A DNA stretch of 64,000 bases, taken from positions 140,938-204,937 of the forward strand of contig JAUIJE010000015.1 in the NCBI GenBank assembly GCA_030431455.1, given 5' to 3'. Every line of letters starts with the position of its first letter. Within the stretch, counting starts at the first letter, position 1. The notes under the pieces were generated by a model that made no database searches, had not been told where the DNA came from, and saw only the letters and a program-made list of their open reading frames with translations. Of the stretch, positions 18,209 through 25,785 are shown piece by piece. The position numbers and the translations under genes were made by a program. The stretch is from a bacterium (GTDB lineage Bacteria; Myxococcota; UBA727; JAUIJE01).

Positions 18209-19221
18209 CCCCGGGCCTCGAACAAGGCGGGGGCCTTTTGGTACTTGGCGTCGATTTTTCCGCGACGGGACAGGTCGAGCACCATGTCGACGACGCTGTC
18301 GCGCAACAGGGCGAGCAGCTCGGGCTCGAGGGGGTCGCGGGCCCGGATGCGCCGGAGGTAGTCGGCGAGCAAGCGCCCGTGCGCCCGGGGGAAGCGTTGT
18401 TGCAGCTGCCGCACGAACACCGCGTCCTCGTTGTAGATGGCGCGCGCGAGCCGGAACAGCCCCGCCTTTTGGAACAGCTCGTCGGTGTTGGCGAAGTTGC
18501 GCAGCACCTTGCCCAAAAACGCCTGAGCGGCCTTTTGGTCCATGCGGTCGGTGCTCGCCGCGCGTTTGACCGCGGTCATGAGTTCATCGGCATTGTCCGG
18601 GGGGAGCTTGGACAAGAACGCGGCCAGGGCGCGTTTGCCCATGGCGATGAACGCCACCGCGAGCTCGTCGAGCCCGAGCTTGCGGATGAGCAAGATGAGT
18701 TCTTTGGCGTTGAGCAGCAACACGTCGCGGAAGCCAAAGCTCTCGTGCACCCGCTCGGAGGGCATGGCGGCAAACTTCGCATCGAAGCGGTGGCGCACGA
18801 GCTTGATCAGCTCCATCGGCACCCCGGTGAGCTCTTGCCGGGAGGGCATCGCGTTGCGGATCTGTTCGGGCAGGCGGGCGGTGATCTGCCGGCTCACCGA
18901 CGAGGGCATGTGCATCAGCACGATGGCCACGGTGCGGGGCGACTCCCCCTTGAACCCCGCGAGCAACCAACTCGGCTCCACCCCGTCGAGGCCGATTTGC
19001 CCGCGAAAGCCCATCAACTGTTTGAGCTGTCGCACCATCAAGGGCACGCGCTTTTCTTTGGGGATCTCGGCCAGCTTGTCGCGTTTCTCTTGCATCTTCG
19101 ACGACACGTCGTCGGGGAGCAGCTGCAAAAGGTCGTCGCTTTGTTCGCCCCCGAAGGAGAGCAAACACAACAGCAGCGTTTGTTCGCGCTGGTTGAGGGG
19201 GTGGAGCAGGCGGCCGAGCAT
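18205..19221 (-). CDS. FliG-like rotor/switch protein
   Basis: A 338-residue soluble protein organised like FliG. Residues 10-70 resemble FliG-N (QREQTLLLCLLSFGGEQSDD). Residues 80-125 match FliG-M, with the EHPQ motif as ESPR (93-96) in FKGESPRTVAIVLMHMPSSV followed by SRQITARLP. Residues 165-260 match FliG-C (FGFRDVLLLNAKELILLIRK, LDELAVAFIAMGKRALAAFL). FliG normally couples the flagellar MS ring to the stator and C ring. Here it follows an SctJ ring protein by 15 bases (AGGAGG ribosome site) and precedes a TPM gene with an ATGA overlap. No FliM, FliN, MotA or flagellin is near. It may be a cytoplasmic platform for the SctJ ring; this is inference. Confidence 0.75.
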   Translation of the reverse strand: MLGRLLHPLNQREQTLLLCLLSFGGEQSDDLLQLLPDDVSSKMQEKRDKLAEIPKEKRVPLMVRQLKQLMGFRGQIGLDGVEPSWLLAGFKGESPRTVAIVLMHMPSSVSRQITARLPEQIRNAMPSRQELTGVPMELIKLVRHRFDAKFAAMPSERVHESFGFRDVLLLNAKELILLIRKLGLDELAVAFIAMGKRALAAFLSKLPPDNADELMTAVKRAASTDRMDQKAAQAFLGKVLRNFANTDELFQKAGLFRLARAIYNEDAVFVRQLQQRFPRAHGRLLADYLRRIRARDPLEPELLALLRDSVVDMVLDLSRRGKIDAKYQKAPALFEARG

Positions 19222-19235
19222 GCGGGCTCAGCCTC

Positions 19236-20099
19236 CTATGGTTCGCGCCGCGCTTTTTTGAGCGCGTTGACCTCGCTCTCGGCCTTGGAGAGCTTCTTCG
19301 ACAAGCTGAGCGAGCGGATGATGCCGAAGATGCCGAGCACCAGCCCGAGCACGGCCAGGCCCCCGAGGGCGCCGAGGATGCCTTTCAGCTTGGTCCCGGC
19401 TTTCTTGTGCGCGACGGAGATGCCCATGATCTTCTCGCCGACGGCCTGGACCCCGTCCTCTTTTTCGGCCTGCGTGCCGACGAGGAACATCTCGGGATCG
19501 TTGGCCTTCATCAGCACCTGCACGTTGTCGGACTTGAGGTCCTCCACTGCGGCCGCGATCAGATCTTTGATCTCTTGCTCGGTGGCCGGCGGCTGGCCCT
19601 TGGGCCCGCCGTTGTAGACGACCATCACCGACGCGGTGGCCGGCGGGGGCGGGGTGTCGAGGTCACGGATGATGTCCTTGTCCGGCACCACCACCGAGAC
19701 GTGCGCTTCTTGCACCCCGGGGAGCTTTTTGAGCTTGCGCTCGAGCTCGCCTTGCATGGCCATCAAAAACTTCGCCTTCTCTTCGCTCTTGGTCGGAATC
19801 AGGCCGCCCCCGCCGGCGGGATAGACCTCGGCCAGCCCGTTGGCGCGGGTGCGCGGCAGGTGGTTTTTCACCAACAGCGACAACGCCCGCTGGGAATCGC
19901 CTTCGCCCACGACGATGGCCCAGGTGACCACCCGGCCTTCCTCTTTGAGTTTCATCGCGGAGATGTCTTCCTCGCCGAGCACGACCAAAATCTCATTGGC
20001 TTCGAGCTCCGTGAGCCCGTGCACAATGTCGAGCTGGCCTTCGCAGGCGCTCAGCACCGAGAGCAAGAACAGACAAACGAGTGCGCGCGTGGTTCGCAC
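19236..20099 (-). CDS. sctJ: Type III secretion inner-membrane ring lipoprotein SctJ (YscJ/FliF family)
   Basis: A 287-residue lipoprotein of the YscJ/HrcJ/PrgK family, which builds the inner-membrane ring of type III secretion systems and is homologous to FliF. The signal is VRTTRALVCLFLLSVLSAC, with lipidation at Cys19. Ring-building motifs follow: HGLTELEANEILVVL, MAMQGELERKLKKLPGVQEA then HVSVVVPDKD, and ATASVMVVYNG. A transmembrane helix (about 237-257) and a short basic tail end it, as in SctJ. The GTG at 20099 has GGAGG six bases upstream; no ATG fits the signal peptide. It heads a five-gene operon and is followed at once by a FliG-like gene. The rest of a secretion apparatus is not in the window. 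Confidence 0.88.
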   Translation of the reverse strand: MRTTRALVCLFLLSVLSACEGQLDIVHGLTELEANEILVVLGEEDISAMKLKEEGRVVTWAIVVGEGDSQRALSLLVKNHLPRTRANGLAEVYPAGGGGLIPTKSEEKAKFLMAMQGELERKLKKLPGVQEAHVSVVVPDKDIIRDLDTPPPPATASVMVVYNGGPKGQPPATEQEIKDLIAAAVEDLKSDNVQVLMKANDPEMFLVGTQAEKEDGVQAVGEKIMGISVAHKKAGTKLKGILGALGGLAVLGLVLGIFGIIRSLSLSKKLSKAESEVNALKKARREP

Positions 20100-20202
20100 G
20101 AGGGCCTCCTGCGGTTCGACGCCGAAGAATGGCCAGAAACCCCCCCGCCTGTCGAGTCGAAACCCGGTCACCCCCCGGGCTTGCCTACATCCAACCACAT
20201 CC

Positions 20203-20217
20203 TTTGTCGTCGACAAA
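20203..20217. promoter_or_regulatory. 15-bp palindrome upstream of the sctJ operon
   Basis: TTTGTCGTCGACAAA is a perfect dyad, 104 bases before the sctJ GTG and 130 before the divergent membrane-protein ATG. It is the only long palindrome in this 247-base divergent region, so it is a candidate operator. On the minus strand, CTGACA (20276-20281) and CTATTT (20252-20257) with about 18 bases between could be a weak promoter for the operon. Confidence 0.4.
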
Positions 20218-20346
20218 CCGGCGCGGCTCGATCTGACCGCGCTTTGCTCCGAAATAGCCCGTTCGCTACACTCGTTGTCAGCAGAGATCCTGCACCTCGG
20301 CCGACGCAAGGGGCGTTTCCCGGGGAATCGAGTTCGGAGGCCTTCC

Positions 20347-21213
20347 ATGCGTTGCTCGTACGCCCACCCCAACGGACGCGACCGCTGCGTCTTCACATCC
20401 ATCATGTTGCTCGGCGCGTTGTTCGCCCTGTCCGCCTCGCCGGCGGCGCGGGTGCCGCTGGTCAGCGCGTTGGTTCTCGTCGGGGTGCCGCTGATGACGT
20501 TCTCGGTGGCGGCCCCGTCCCGCATCGGCCTCGTCAACGAGCTGCGGCTGTTGCTGCGCGGGGGCGAAGCGCTGGTGCTGCGCTTTTTGTGTCTGATCGC
20601 CGGCCGTCGGGAGATGGCCACCCACGTGCGCCGCCGGTACCGCGACATGGTCGGCGCCGCCTACCGCGCGAGCGGGGAGCAAGTCGCCGACGCCACCGAC
20701 CTCGACGTCGAGCGTCTGATGCACGCGCGTCGCCTCGGCGCCTTCGCCGGTCTGCTCGGCGTGCTCGCCGGTCTCGGCCTGCCCTTCACCTACCCCAGCG
20801 TCTACACCTTCGGCGACGGCTTCGACGCGGTGTTGGTGTTCGGGCTCGACTTGGTCGCGTTTGGTCTCGCCTCGCGCCTCGTCGGGGAGCGCATCGTGCT
20901 CCGCTTGTTTGAAGCCACCCACGCCCTGCGCGACGGGTCGCCCAGCGTGTCCCGCTTGCGCGCCACGCCGTTGATGGCGGTGCTCGGCGGTGCCCTCGGC
21001 GCGGTCGGCGCGTTGGTCATCGTCTCCGTCGGGGCCATGGCCTGCGCGGTCGAGACCTGGTGGATCGAGCCGCAGTTGCATTCGCTGGCCCAGCCCGCGT
21101 TTTGGTTCCTGCGCTGGACCGCGCCCAACGCGCTGCCCCTCGGCATCGGCGCGGGGGCGATCATCGGCGCGGGCGTCGGCCTGGCCCAAGCCCGCCTCGA
21201 CGACGACGCCTGA
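20347..21213 (+). CDS. Polytopic membrane protein
   Basis: A 288-residue hydrophobic protein with about seven predicted membrane segments, for example SIMLLGALFALSA, VSALVLVGVPLMTFSVAA, AFAGLLGVLAGLGLPF, LMAVLGGALGAVGALVIVSV and IGAGAIIGAGVGLA. A central charged loop (RREMATHVRRRYRDMVGAAY) lies between segments two and three. No transporter or enzyme motif is recognised. The ATG at 20347 has CGGAGG upstream; the frame is open much further upstream but without a signal. It is divergent from the sctJ operon and ends in a strong terminator, so it is monocistronic. Confidence 0.7.
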   Translation: MRCSYAHPNGRDRCVFTSIMLLGALFALSASPAARVPLVSALVLVGVPLMTFSVAAPSRIGLVNELRLLLRGGEALVLRFLCLIAGRREMATHVRRRYRDMVGAAYRASGEQVADATDLDVERLMHARRLGAFAGLLGVLAGLGLPFTYPSVYTFGDGFDAVLVFGLDLVAFGLASRLVGERIVLRLFEATHALRDGSPSVSRLRATPLMAVLGGALGAVGALVIVSVGAMACAVETWWIEPQLHSLAQPAFWFLRWTAPNALPLGIGAGAIIGAGVGLAQARLDDDA

Positions 21214-21236
21214 CAGTCCGTCGGGTCCGGAAGGCA

Positions 21237-21286
21237 GCGCTCTGTTCGCAGAGCACGCCCGCTCCAAGGAGCGGGCGTTTTGTTTT
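21237..21286 (+). terminator. Terminator with preceding TTCG-capped hairpin
   Basis: After the membrane-protein gene a small hairpin GCTCTG-TTCG-CAGAGC (21238-21253) is followed by ACGCCCGCTCC / GGAGCGGGCGT (21255-21278) and TTTTGTTTT. The second hairpin plus T-tract is a standard intrinsic terminator; the first is an unusually stable TTCG-tetraloop stem. Confidence 0.8.
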
Positions 21287-21306
21287 GTGGCCGTGCCCGG
21301 CGGGGG

Positions 21307-21936
21307 CTAGCGCGCGCTCTGGTCGTCGGGCCGGGGCAAAAACCCCCGGGACACGCTGTCGGTCATGTACCGGGCGTACTCGGCGGCGCGGGAGCGCGGC
21401 AGCTGTCCACTGATGAGCAGGTTGGCCAGACCATGGCTGGCGCTCCACAACAGGTTGGCCAGCTTCTTGGGGTCGGTGTCGATGAGCAGGCCCCGCGCCT
21501 GGGCGGCTTGGATCGCCTCGACCATGTCCTGCGCGGCTTTTTTGGACGCGCTCTTGATCGCGGGCGCGTCGCCGGCGGTGACCGCCCCGTCGCCGAACAT
21601 CAGCCGGTAGTGGGTGGCGTTGTCGACCGCGAACCGCACGTACTGTTGGCCGATGCAGGCGAGCGCGGCCACGGGATCGTCCCCGCCCTTTTCCCGGGCC
21701 GCGGCCATGGTCGCGGCCAAGCGCCGGTAGCCCTCGAGGGCGACCTCGGTGAGCAGGGCGCGTTTGTCCTCGAAGTGCCGGTAGGGGGCGGTGCGCGACA
21801 CGCCCGCGCGCTCGGCCAGGCCGCGCATGGTCACCGCGTCGACGCCCGACTCGGTGATGATGTCCGTGGCCGCGGCGAGCAAGGCCGCGCGCAGATCGCC
21901 GTGGTGGTACGCGTTCTTCGCCAAGTCCGAGACCAT
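21307..21936 (-). CDS. TetR family transcriptional regulator (WHG-type C-terminus)
   Basis: A 209-residue repressor-like protein. The HTH is HHGDLRAALLAAATDIITES then GVDAVTMRGLAERAGVSRTA and PYRHFEDKRALL. The C-terminal half ends with WSASHGLANLLISGQL, the W-x-x-x-HG pattern of the WHG subgroup, often controlling hydrolase or efflux genes. It is divergent from an alpha/beta hydrolase gene 161 bases away, with two large dyads near the hydrolase start. Regulation of that hydrolase and autoregulation are likely. Confidence 0.87.
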   Translation of the reverse strand: MVSDLAKNAYHHGDLRAALLAAATDIITESGVDAVTMRGLAERAGVSRTAPYRHFEDKRALLTEVALEGYRRLAATMAAAREKGGDDPVAALACIGQQYVRFAVDNATHYRLMFGDGAVTAGDAPAIKSASKKAAQDMVEAIQAAQARGLLIDTDPKKLANLLWSASHGLANLLISGQLPRSRAAEYARYMTDSVSRGFLPRPDDQSAR

Positions 21937-22017
21937 AGCGCCTCCCCGTCGAGAACAAACCGCCGATTCCGACCCCGCGCGCCACCTTGCGGGCGACCTC
22001 GGGCTCCGATCTGGATC

Positions 22018-22070
22018 AATGTTGACAAAGTCTACATAGAGTTCGTACCAATGTAAACACTGTCAACATT
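22018..22070. promoter_or_regulatory. Paired TetR-type operators before the hydrolase gene
   Basis: Two imperfect 17-bp dyads, TGTTGACAAAGTCTACA (22020-22036) and TGTAAACACTGTCAACA (22052-22068), form mirror halves of a larger 53-base inverted repeat in which 17 of 20 positions match between arms. Centres are 32 bp apart, about three turns. They end 27 bases before the hydrolase ATG, in an AT-rich island, so a bound repressor would block the promoter. Assignment to the adjacent TetR protein is inference. Confidence 0.65.
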
Positions 22071-22097
22071 GGCCCGGCCGGGCCCGGAGGTGCGTCA

Positions 22098-22988
22098 ATG
22101 GCGGTTCACACCAATCATCTGAGCGAAGGGAGCGCCGGGTTGCCCACGACCATGCGGCTGGTGGGCTGGTCGGCGCGGGTGTTCGGTCGGGTGTTCCCGC
22201 GCACGGTGGCGTTTTTTCTCGTGCGGTTGTTTCGCACCCCCCTCGGGCGGCGGGCGCCCCGGGAGGCCGACCTGGCGGGGGCCACGCAACACCGCGTGCG
22301 TTTTGGCGACGGGCACCTGCGCGTCTACCGCTACGGTCAAGGCCCCGCGGTCTTGCTGGTGCACGGTTGGCGCGCCCACGCGGGCCGCTTTCGGGTCTGG
22401 GTCCCGGCCCTGGTGGCGCGCGGCTATTCCGTGCTCACCGTCGACATCCCCGCGCACGGTCACTCCGATGGAGCGCGCACGGATCCGTTCGCCACTGCAG
22501 AGGCATTGGCGCAGGTGGTGCAAAAGGAAGGGCCGCTGCACGCCATCGTCGCGCACAGCTTTGGGGCCGCGTCGGTCTCGGCCATGCTCCGGCACAACCC
22601 CGGGCTGAGCGTGGACCGGGTGGTGTTGCTCGGGTGTCCGGACCGGATGCTCTCGGTGATGGAGAGCTTTGCCCAGATTCTCGCGGTGCGGCCCAACGTG
22701 TTCCGGGCCATGGTGGGCTGGGCCGAGCGCATGGCCGGTCACCGCATCGAGGGGGCCAATGTCGCAGATTGGCTCAACGGCCAGCCCCGGCCGGGACTGG
22801 TGGTGCATGACCTGGCCGACGAGGTGGTCGAGTACGAGGCCGCCCCGCGCATCGCCGCGTCCTGGGGACGCGCCGACCTCGTCACCACCGAGGGCCTCGG
22901 TCACGACGGGCTGCTCTACGACGAGACCGTCATCGCCCGGGTGGGGGTGTTCTTGGACGAGCACGCGGCCGCGCGACCGGCGGCCTGA
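22098..22988 (+). CDS. Alpha/beta hydrolase
   Basis: A 296-residue serine hydrolase with an N-terminal hydrophobic/basic region (SARVFGRVFPRTVAFFLVRL) that may associate with membrane. The nucleophile elbow is VAHSFGAAS after LLVHGWRAHAGRF; the acid is probably Asp in VHDLADEVV and the His in EGLGHDGLL. Substrate unknown. The start ATG at 22098 lies 9 bases after GGAGG. The upstream paired operators and divergent TetR gene suggest induction by a hydrophobic ester or a related metabolite. Confidence 0.85.
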   Translation: MAVHTNHLSEGSAGLPTTMRLVGWSARVFGRVFPRTVAFFLVRLFRTPLGRRAPREADLAGATQHRVRFGDGHLRVYRYGQGPAVLLVHGWRAHAGRFRVWVPALVARGYSVLTVDIPAHGHSDGARTDPFATAEALAQVVQKEGPLHAIVAHSFGAASVSAMLRHNPGLSVDRVVLLGCPDRMLSVMESFAQILAVRPNVFRAMVGWAERMAGHRIEGANVADWLNGQPRPGLVVHDLADEVVEYEAAPRIAASWGRADLVTTEGLGHDGLLYDETVIARVGVFLDEHAAARPAA

Positions 22989-23000
22989 TCCGGCGGCGGG

Positions 23001-23789
23001 CTATTCCGCTCCGTCGGTGAAGGGGGGGGCGGCGTCCGCGATCGACCAGATCCAGTTGACGCCAGCGGTGACCCCCGAGGCCAAACCGATCAGGGTCAGA
23101 GGGGCGGTCAACAGCCAGGCGTAGAAGGCCACATCGCCGACCAGCAACAGACGCTGCAGCTCGGGGGCGGGGGTGCCCCCTGAGTTTCGCGCGCTGACGG
23201 TGACGAACGCGTAGACCAGGGCGCCAAAACTCGCCGGCGACAACGGGGTGAGCAGCACGAAGGCCAGCATCGTGCCGATGCCGGTGGCGAGATGAACGCC
23301 GCCCGCGACCGGCTCCCCCACCAAAAATTGTCCCAGGCCAGGGATGAAGGCGCTGGCGATGGCGGTGCCGAGCGACCGCGCGGGGGCGTCTTCGACGAGC
23401 TCGTCGGGGTCGGCCGCGTCCCCGGGCCCGGCCGGGTCTTCGTGGTCCTCGACCTCGCCCACCGCCGCGGGGGGCGAGGGGGGCGGGCCGGCGTTCGCGC
23501 GGCACACACACGCCTCGAGTCCGAGGCCGTCGGCGCGGCACAGCTGCGCCCCCTGCCGCCCGTCGACACACGCGCAGGCTTGCGACGCGCCGGGGATGCA
23601 GCGCGCGGCCGCGGGCGCGGGGGTCTCGGGATCCACCGGGGCGGGCGCGGGCGCCTCGTCGGGCGTCCGGTCCTGCATTTCGTCGGGCGTCTGGGCCGCC
23701 GTCTCCGCGGGCGCCCGGTCTTGCATCTCGTCGGGGGGCGCGTCCTGCGCCGCCACCGCCACCAGCAAAAGCAGTGCGGTCCCCCCCAT
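23001..23789 (-). CDS. Membrane protein with Cys-motif linker
   Basis: A 262-residue protein: signal-like MGGTALLLLVAVAAQ, an Asp/Glu/Pro/Ala-rich stretch with repeated DEMQDR units, a six-Cys module CIPGASQACACVDGRQGAQL then CRADGLGLEACVC (about 77-110), then a hydrophobic C-terminal half with about three or four membrane helices (SAFIPGLGQFLVGEPVAGGV, IGTMLAFVLLTPLSP). The FIPGLGQF pattern resembles small membrane proteins such as DUF5683/TM2-like families. The ATG starts one base after the stop of the FadL-like gene, so the two are co-translated. Confidence 0.7.
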   Translation of the reverse strand: MGGTALLLLVAVAAQDAPPDEMQDRAPAETAAQTPDEMQDRTPDEAPAPAPVDPETPAPAAARCIPGASQACACVDGRQGAQLCRADGLGLEACVCRANAGPPPSPPAAVGEVEDHEDPAGPGDAADPDELVEDAPARSLGTAIASAFIPGLGQFLVGEPVAGGVHLATGIGTMLAFVLLTPLSPASFGALVYAFVTVSARNSGGTPAPELQRLLLVGDVAFYAWLLTAPLTLIGLASGVTAGVNWIWSIADAAPPFTDGAE

Positions 23790-23790
23790 G

Positions 23791-25716
23791 TCAGCCCTCG
23801 GGGCTTTCTGGGGCCGAAGCGGTGCCGTCCTCGTCGAGGGCCGGGGTGGGCTCGACCACCGGCTCCACGGGGGCCTCGTCGGTCTCGGTCTCGGGCGTGA
23901 CCGGGGCGGGCGTGACCGGGGTGTCGTCCTCGGGGACCGGGGCGACGGGGCCCGGGACCTGCGGGGCCGGTTCTTTTGGGGGCGTGACCGGCGCGGGCGT
24001 GACCGGGCCGGGATCGGTCGGGGCCGCTTCGGGCGGAACCTCATCGAGCACGGCGGCGTCCACCGATGCCTCGTCCTCGAGCCAGTACTGCGAGAAGTAG
24101 GGCACGAACCCGCGATCCCAGGGGGCTTTTTTGTACGCCCCGAAGCCGAGCATCTCGTCGAACGCGACGTTGAGCGCGACGCTCACCACGTCGTAGCTGA
24201 TTTGATAGGTGCCCATCGCGGGGCGGGTGCGCAGCTCGCCCGCGGACAGGCCCGAGGGGGCGACGTTGTCCGCGTGCACGATGCTCTCGTTGCCCACGAT
24301 GCGATCGAACACGAACAAATGGGAATAGCCGACGTCGAGCCGCACCCCGAAGTAGGCCAGGGACGCGCCCACCCCGACGCCGACCTTGTCCCCGTTGAGC
24401 AAGTCCACCGACAACGTCTCGGTGGGGATCGCCGCGGTCTCGTAAAAACCCCCGCCGCGGAACTGCAACATCTTGTCGAAGAAGTTCACCTCGCCGCCCC
24501 CGCGCACGCTCCAGGAGTCTTGGTAGTTCTTCGGTTGCACGATGGGGTCGAGGGCCAGCGGCTCGCCCCCGGACACGGAAAAGCCCACCCCGGTGGTGGA
24601 CACGCTCACGTGGTCAAACACGCTCCACTGCTCGTACACAAAGTCGAGCTCGACGTCGAAGCCGAGCAAACCGTCGAACAGCCCTTGGTGTCCGTACTTG
24701 GCCCCCACCCGGTAAAACGGCGGCATGGTGAACGCGACGTGGGCGGTGGGGTTGTCCTCGACGATCTCGATCAGCGGCGGGTTGTCCCCGTTGGCGGTCA
24801 TGAGCTCTTCAATGTCTTCGCCGAAGTAGGTGAACGAAAGCGGCCCGCTCGCGTTGACCCGGCGGCCGAGCTGCACCGACGCGCCCAGCTCGAGGCCGAG
24901 GAAGGGGTTGGACCAGATGCCGAAGTTCGCCGAGGGCACGAAGGGCTGAAACACCTCGAGGCGCACGCCGATGTCCGACTCCGGGGACTCGTTGCCGAAG
25001 CGGTCGGCGGAGAGCCGAATGTCTTGGCTCAGGCCCGAGGCCACGCCTTGGATGCTCCCGCCCACCGCGATGAGGTCTTTGAAGTTGTAGGCCACGGTGA
25101 ACATGTAGAAGACCTCGAGGAGGTCGCGGTCCACGAGGTTGTAGCGGGTGACCTCGTCGTCGGGGAAGCGGTAGTCGCCGGCGTTGGGGCCGAACACCCC
25201 ACCGCCCACCGCGAGGCCGGGGAGGCCAAAGCTGTCCATGTTCAACGTGACGAACAGCTGGGGGATGTATTGCGGGGGCGACTGGTTGCTCACCGAGTGG
25301 CCGTCGTCGAAGCGCGACGGGGTGCCGCGCGATCCGAGGGTGGCCCCGGCCGGGGTGTTGGGGGAAAAGAAGTTGTTGTCGTCGACGGGCGGGCGCTCGC
25401 CGTCGACGCTGTAGCGCTGGTCCCCGTAGCTGCGGTTGACCGCGCGGGGGCCGCAGAGCACGTCGGGGTCGGGGCAGGCCCGGGTGAAGGAGCTGCCGAG
25501 CCAGACCACGTTGTTGTTGAGTTGCAGCTGCAGGCCGGTGGACTTGGTGATGGCCGCGGGGTTGAGCCACACCGCCGAGGGGTCGCCGGGGTTGACGATG
25601 TTGGCCCCGCCGCGCGACATCGCGCGGGTGGTGAGCTCACCGACGTAATAGGCCGCCGCCCACGTCGGGGACGCACACAGCAGGGCCACGAGCAGCGGCC
25701 AAACAGTCTTGCGCAT
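23791..25716 (-). CDS. FadL/OmpP1-like outer membrane transport protein with Pro-rich tail
   Basis: A 641-residue protein with signal peptide MRKTVWPLLVALLCASPTWA and the FadL-family N-terminus (TRAMSRGGANIVNPGDPSAV then WLNPAA). The body has the periodic aromatic/Gly strands expected of a 14-stranded barrel (for example FYRVGAKYGHQGLF, DVSWSVRGGGEV-like SWSVRGGGEVNFF). FadL proteins pass long-chain fatty acids or aromatic hydrocarbons across the outer membrane. The last 85 residues or so are a Pro/Thr/Glu-rich low-complexity tail, unusual for FadL, which normally ends with a terminal strand. The ATG at 25716 has GGAGG ten bases upstream. The downstream membrane protein gene is coupled. Confidence 0.82.
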   Translation of the reverse strand: MRKTVWPLLVALLCASPTWAAAYYVGELTTRAMSRGGANIVNPGDPSAVWLNPAAITKSTGLQLQLNNNVVWLGSSFTRACPDPDVLCGPRAVNRSYGDQRYSVDGERPPVDDNNFFSPNTPAGATLGSRGTPSRFDDGHSVSNQSPPQYIPQLFVTLNMDSFGLPGLAVGGGVFGPNAGDYRFPDDEVTRYNLVDRDLLEVFYMFTVAYNFKDLIAVGGSIQGVASGLSQDIRLSADRFGNESPESDIGVRLEVFQPFVPSANFGIWSNPFLGLELGASVQLGRRVNASGPLSFTYFGEDIEELMTANGDNPPLIEIVEDNPTAHVAFTMPPFYRVGAKYGHQGLFDGLLGFDVELDFVYEQWSVFDHVSVSTTGVGFSVSGGEPLALDPIVQPKNYQDSWSVRGGGEVNFFDKMLQFRGGGFYETAAIPTETLSVDLLNGDKVGVGVGASLAYFGVRLDVGYSHLFVFDRIVGNESIVHADNVAPSGLSAGELRTRPAMGTYQISYDVVSVALNVAFDEMLGFGAYKKAPWDRGFVPYFSQYWLEDEASVDAAVLDEVPPEAAPTDPGPVTPAPVTPPKEPAPQVPGPVAPVPEDDTPVTPAPVTPETETDEAPVEPVVEPTPALDEDGTASAPESPEG

Positions 25717-25785
25717 AGATTGGTTGCCTCCGGGCGCGGGCATACCCGGTCTTTTCCGGACAAGAAAGGGCGCTAGGCTCGCCCC

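Noticed and set aside
17579..20099. A full type III secretion or flagellar cluster
   Set aside because: Apart from SctJ and the FliG-like protein none of the export, ATPase, secretin, rod, stator or filament genes could be found on either strand of the window.
21212..21254. SRP (4.5S) RNA-like motif GTCGGGTCCGGAAGGCAGC
   Set aside because: The tetraloop area resembles SRP domain IV, but the 3' side lacks the AGCAG continuation and instead folds into its own TTCG hairpin; the 5' partner arm lies inside a coding region.
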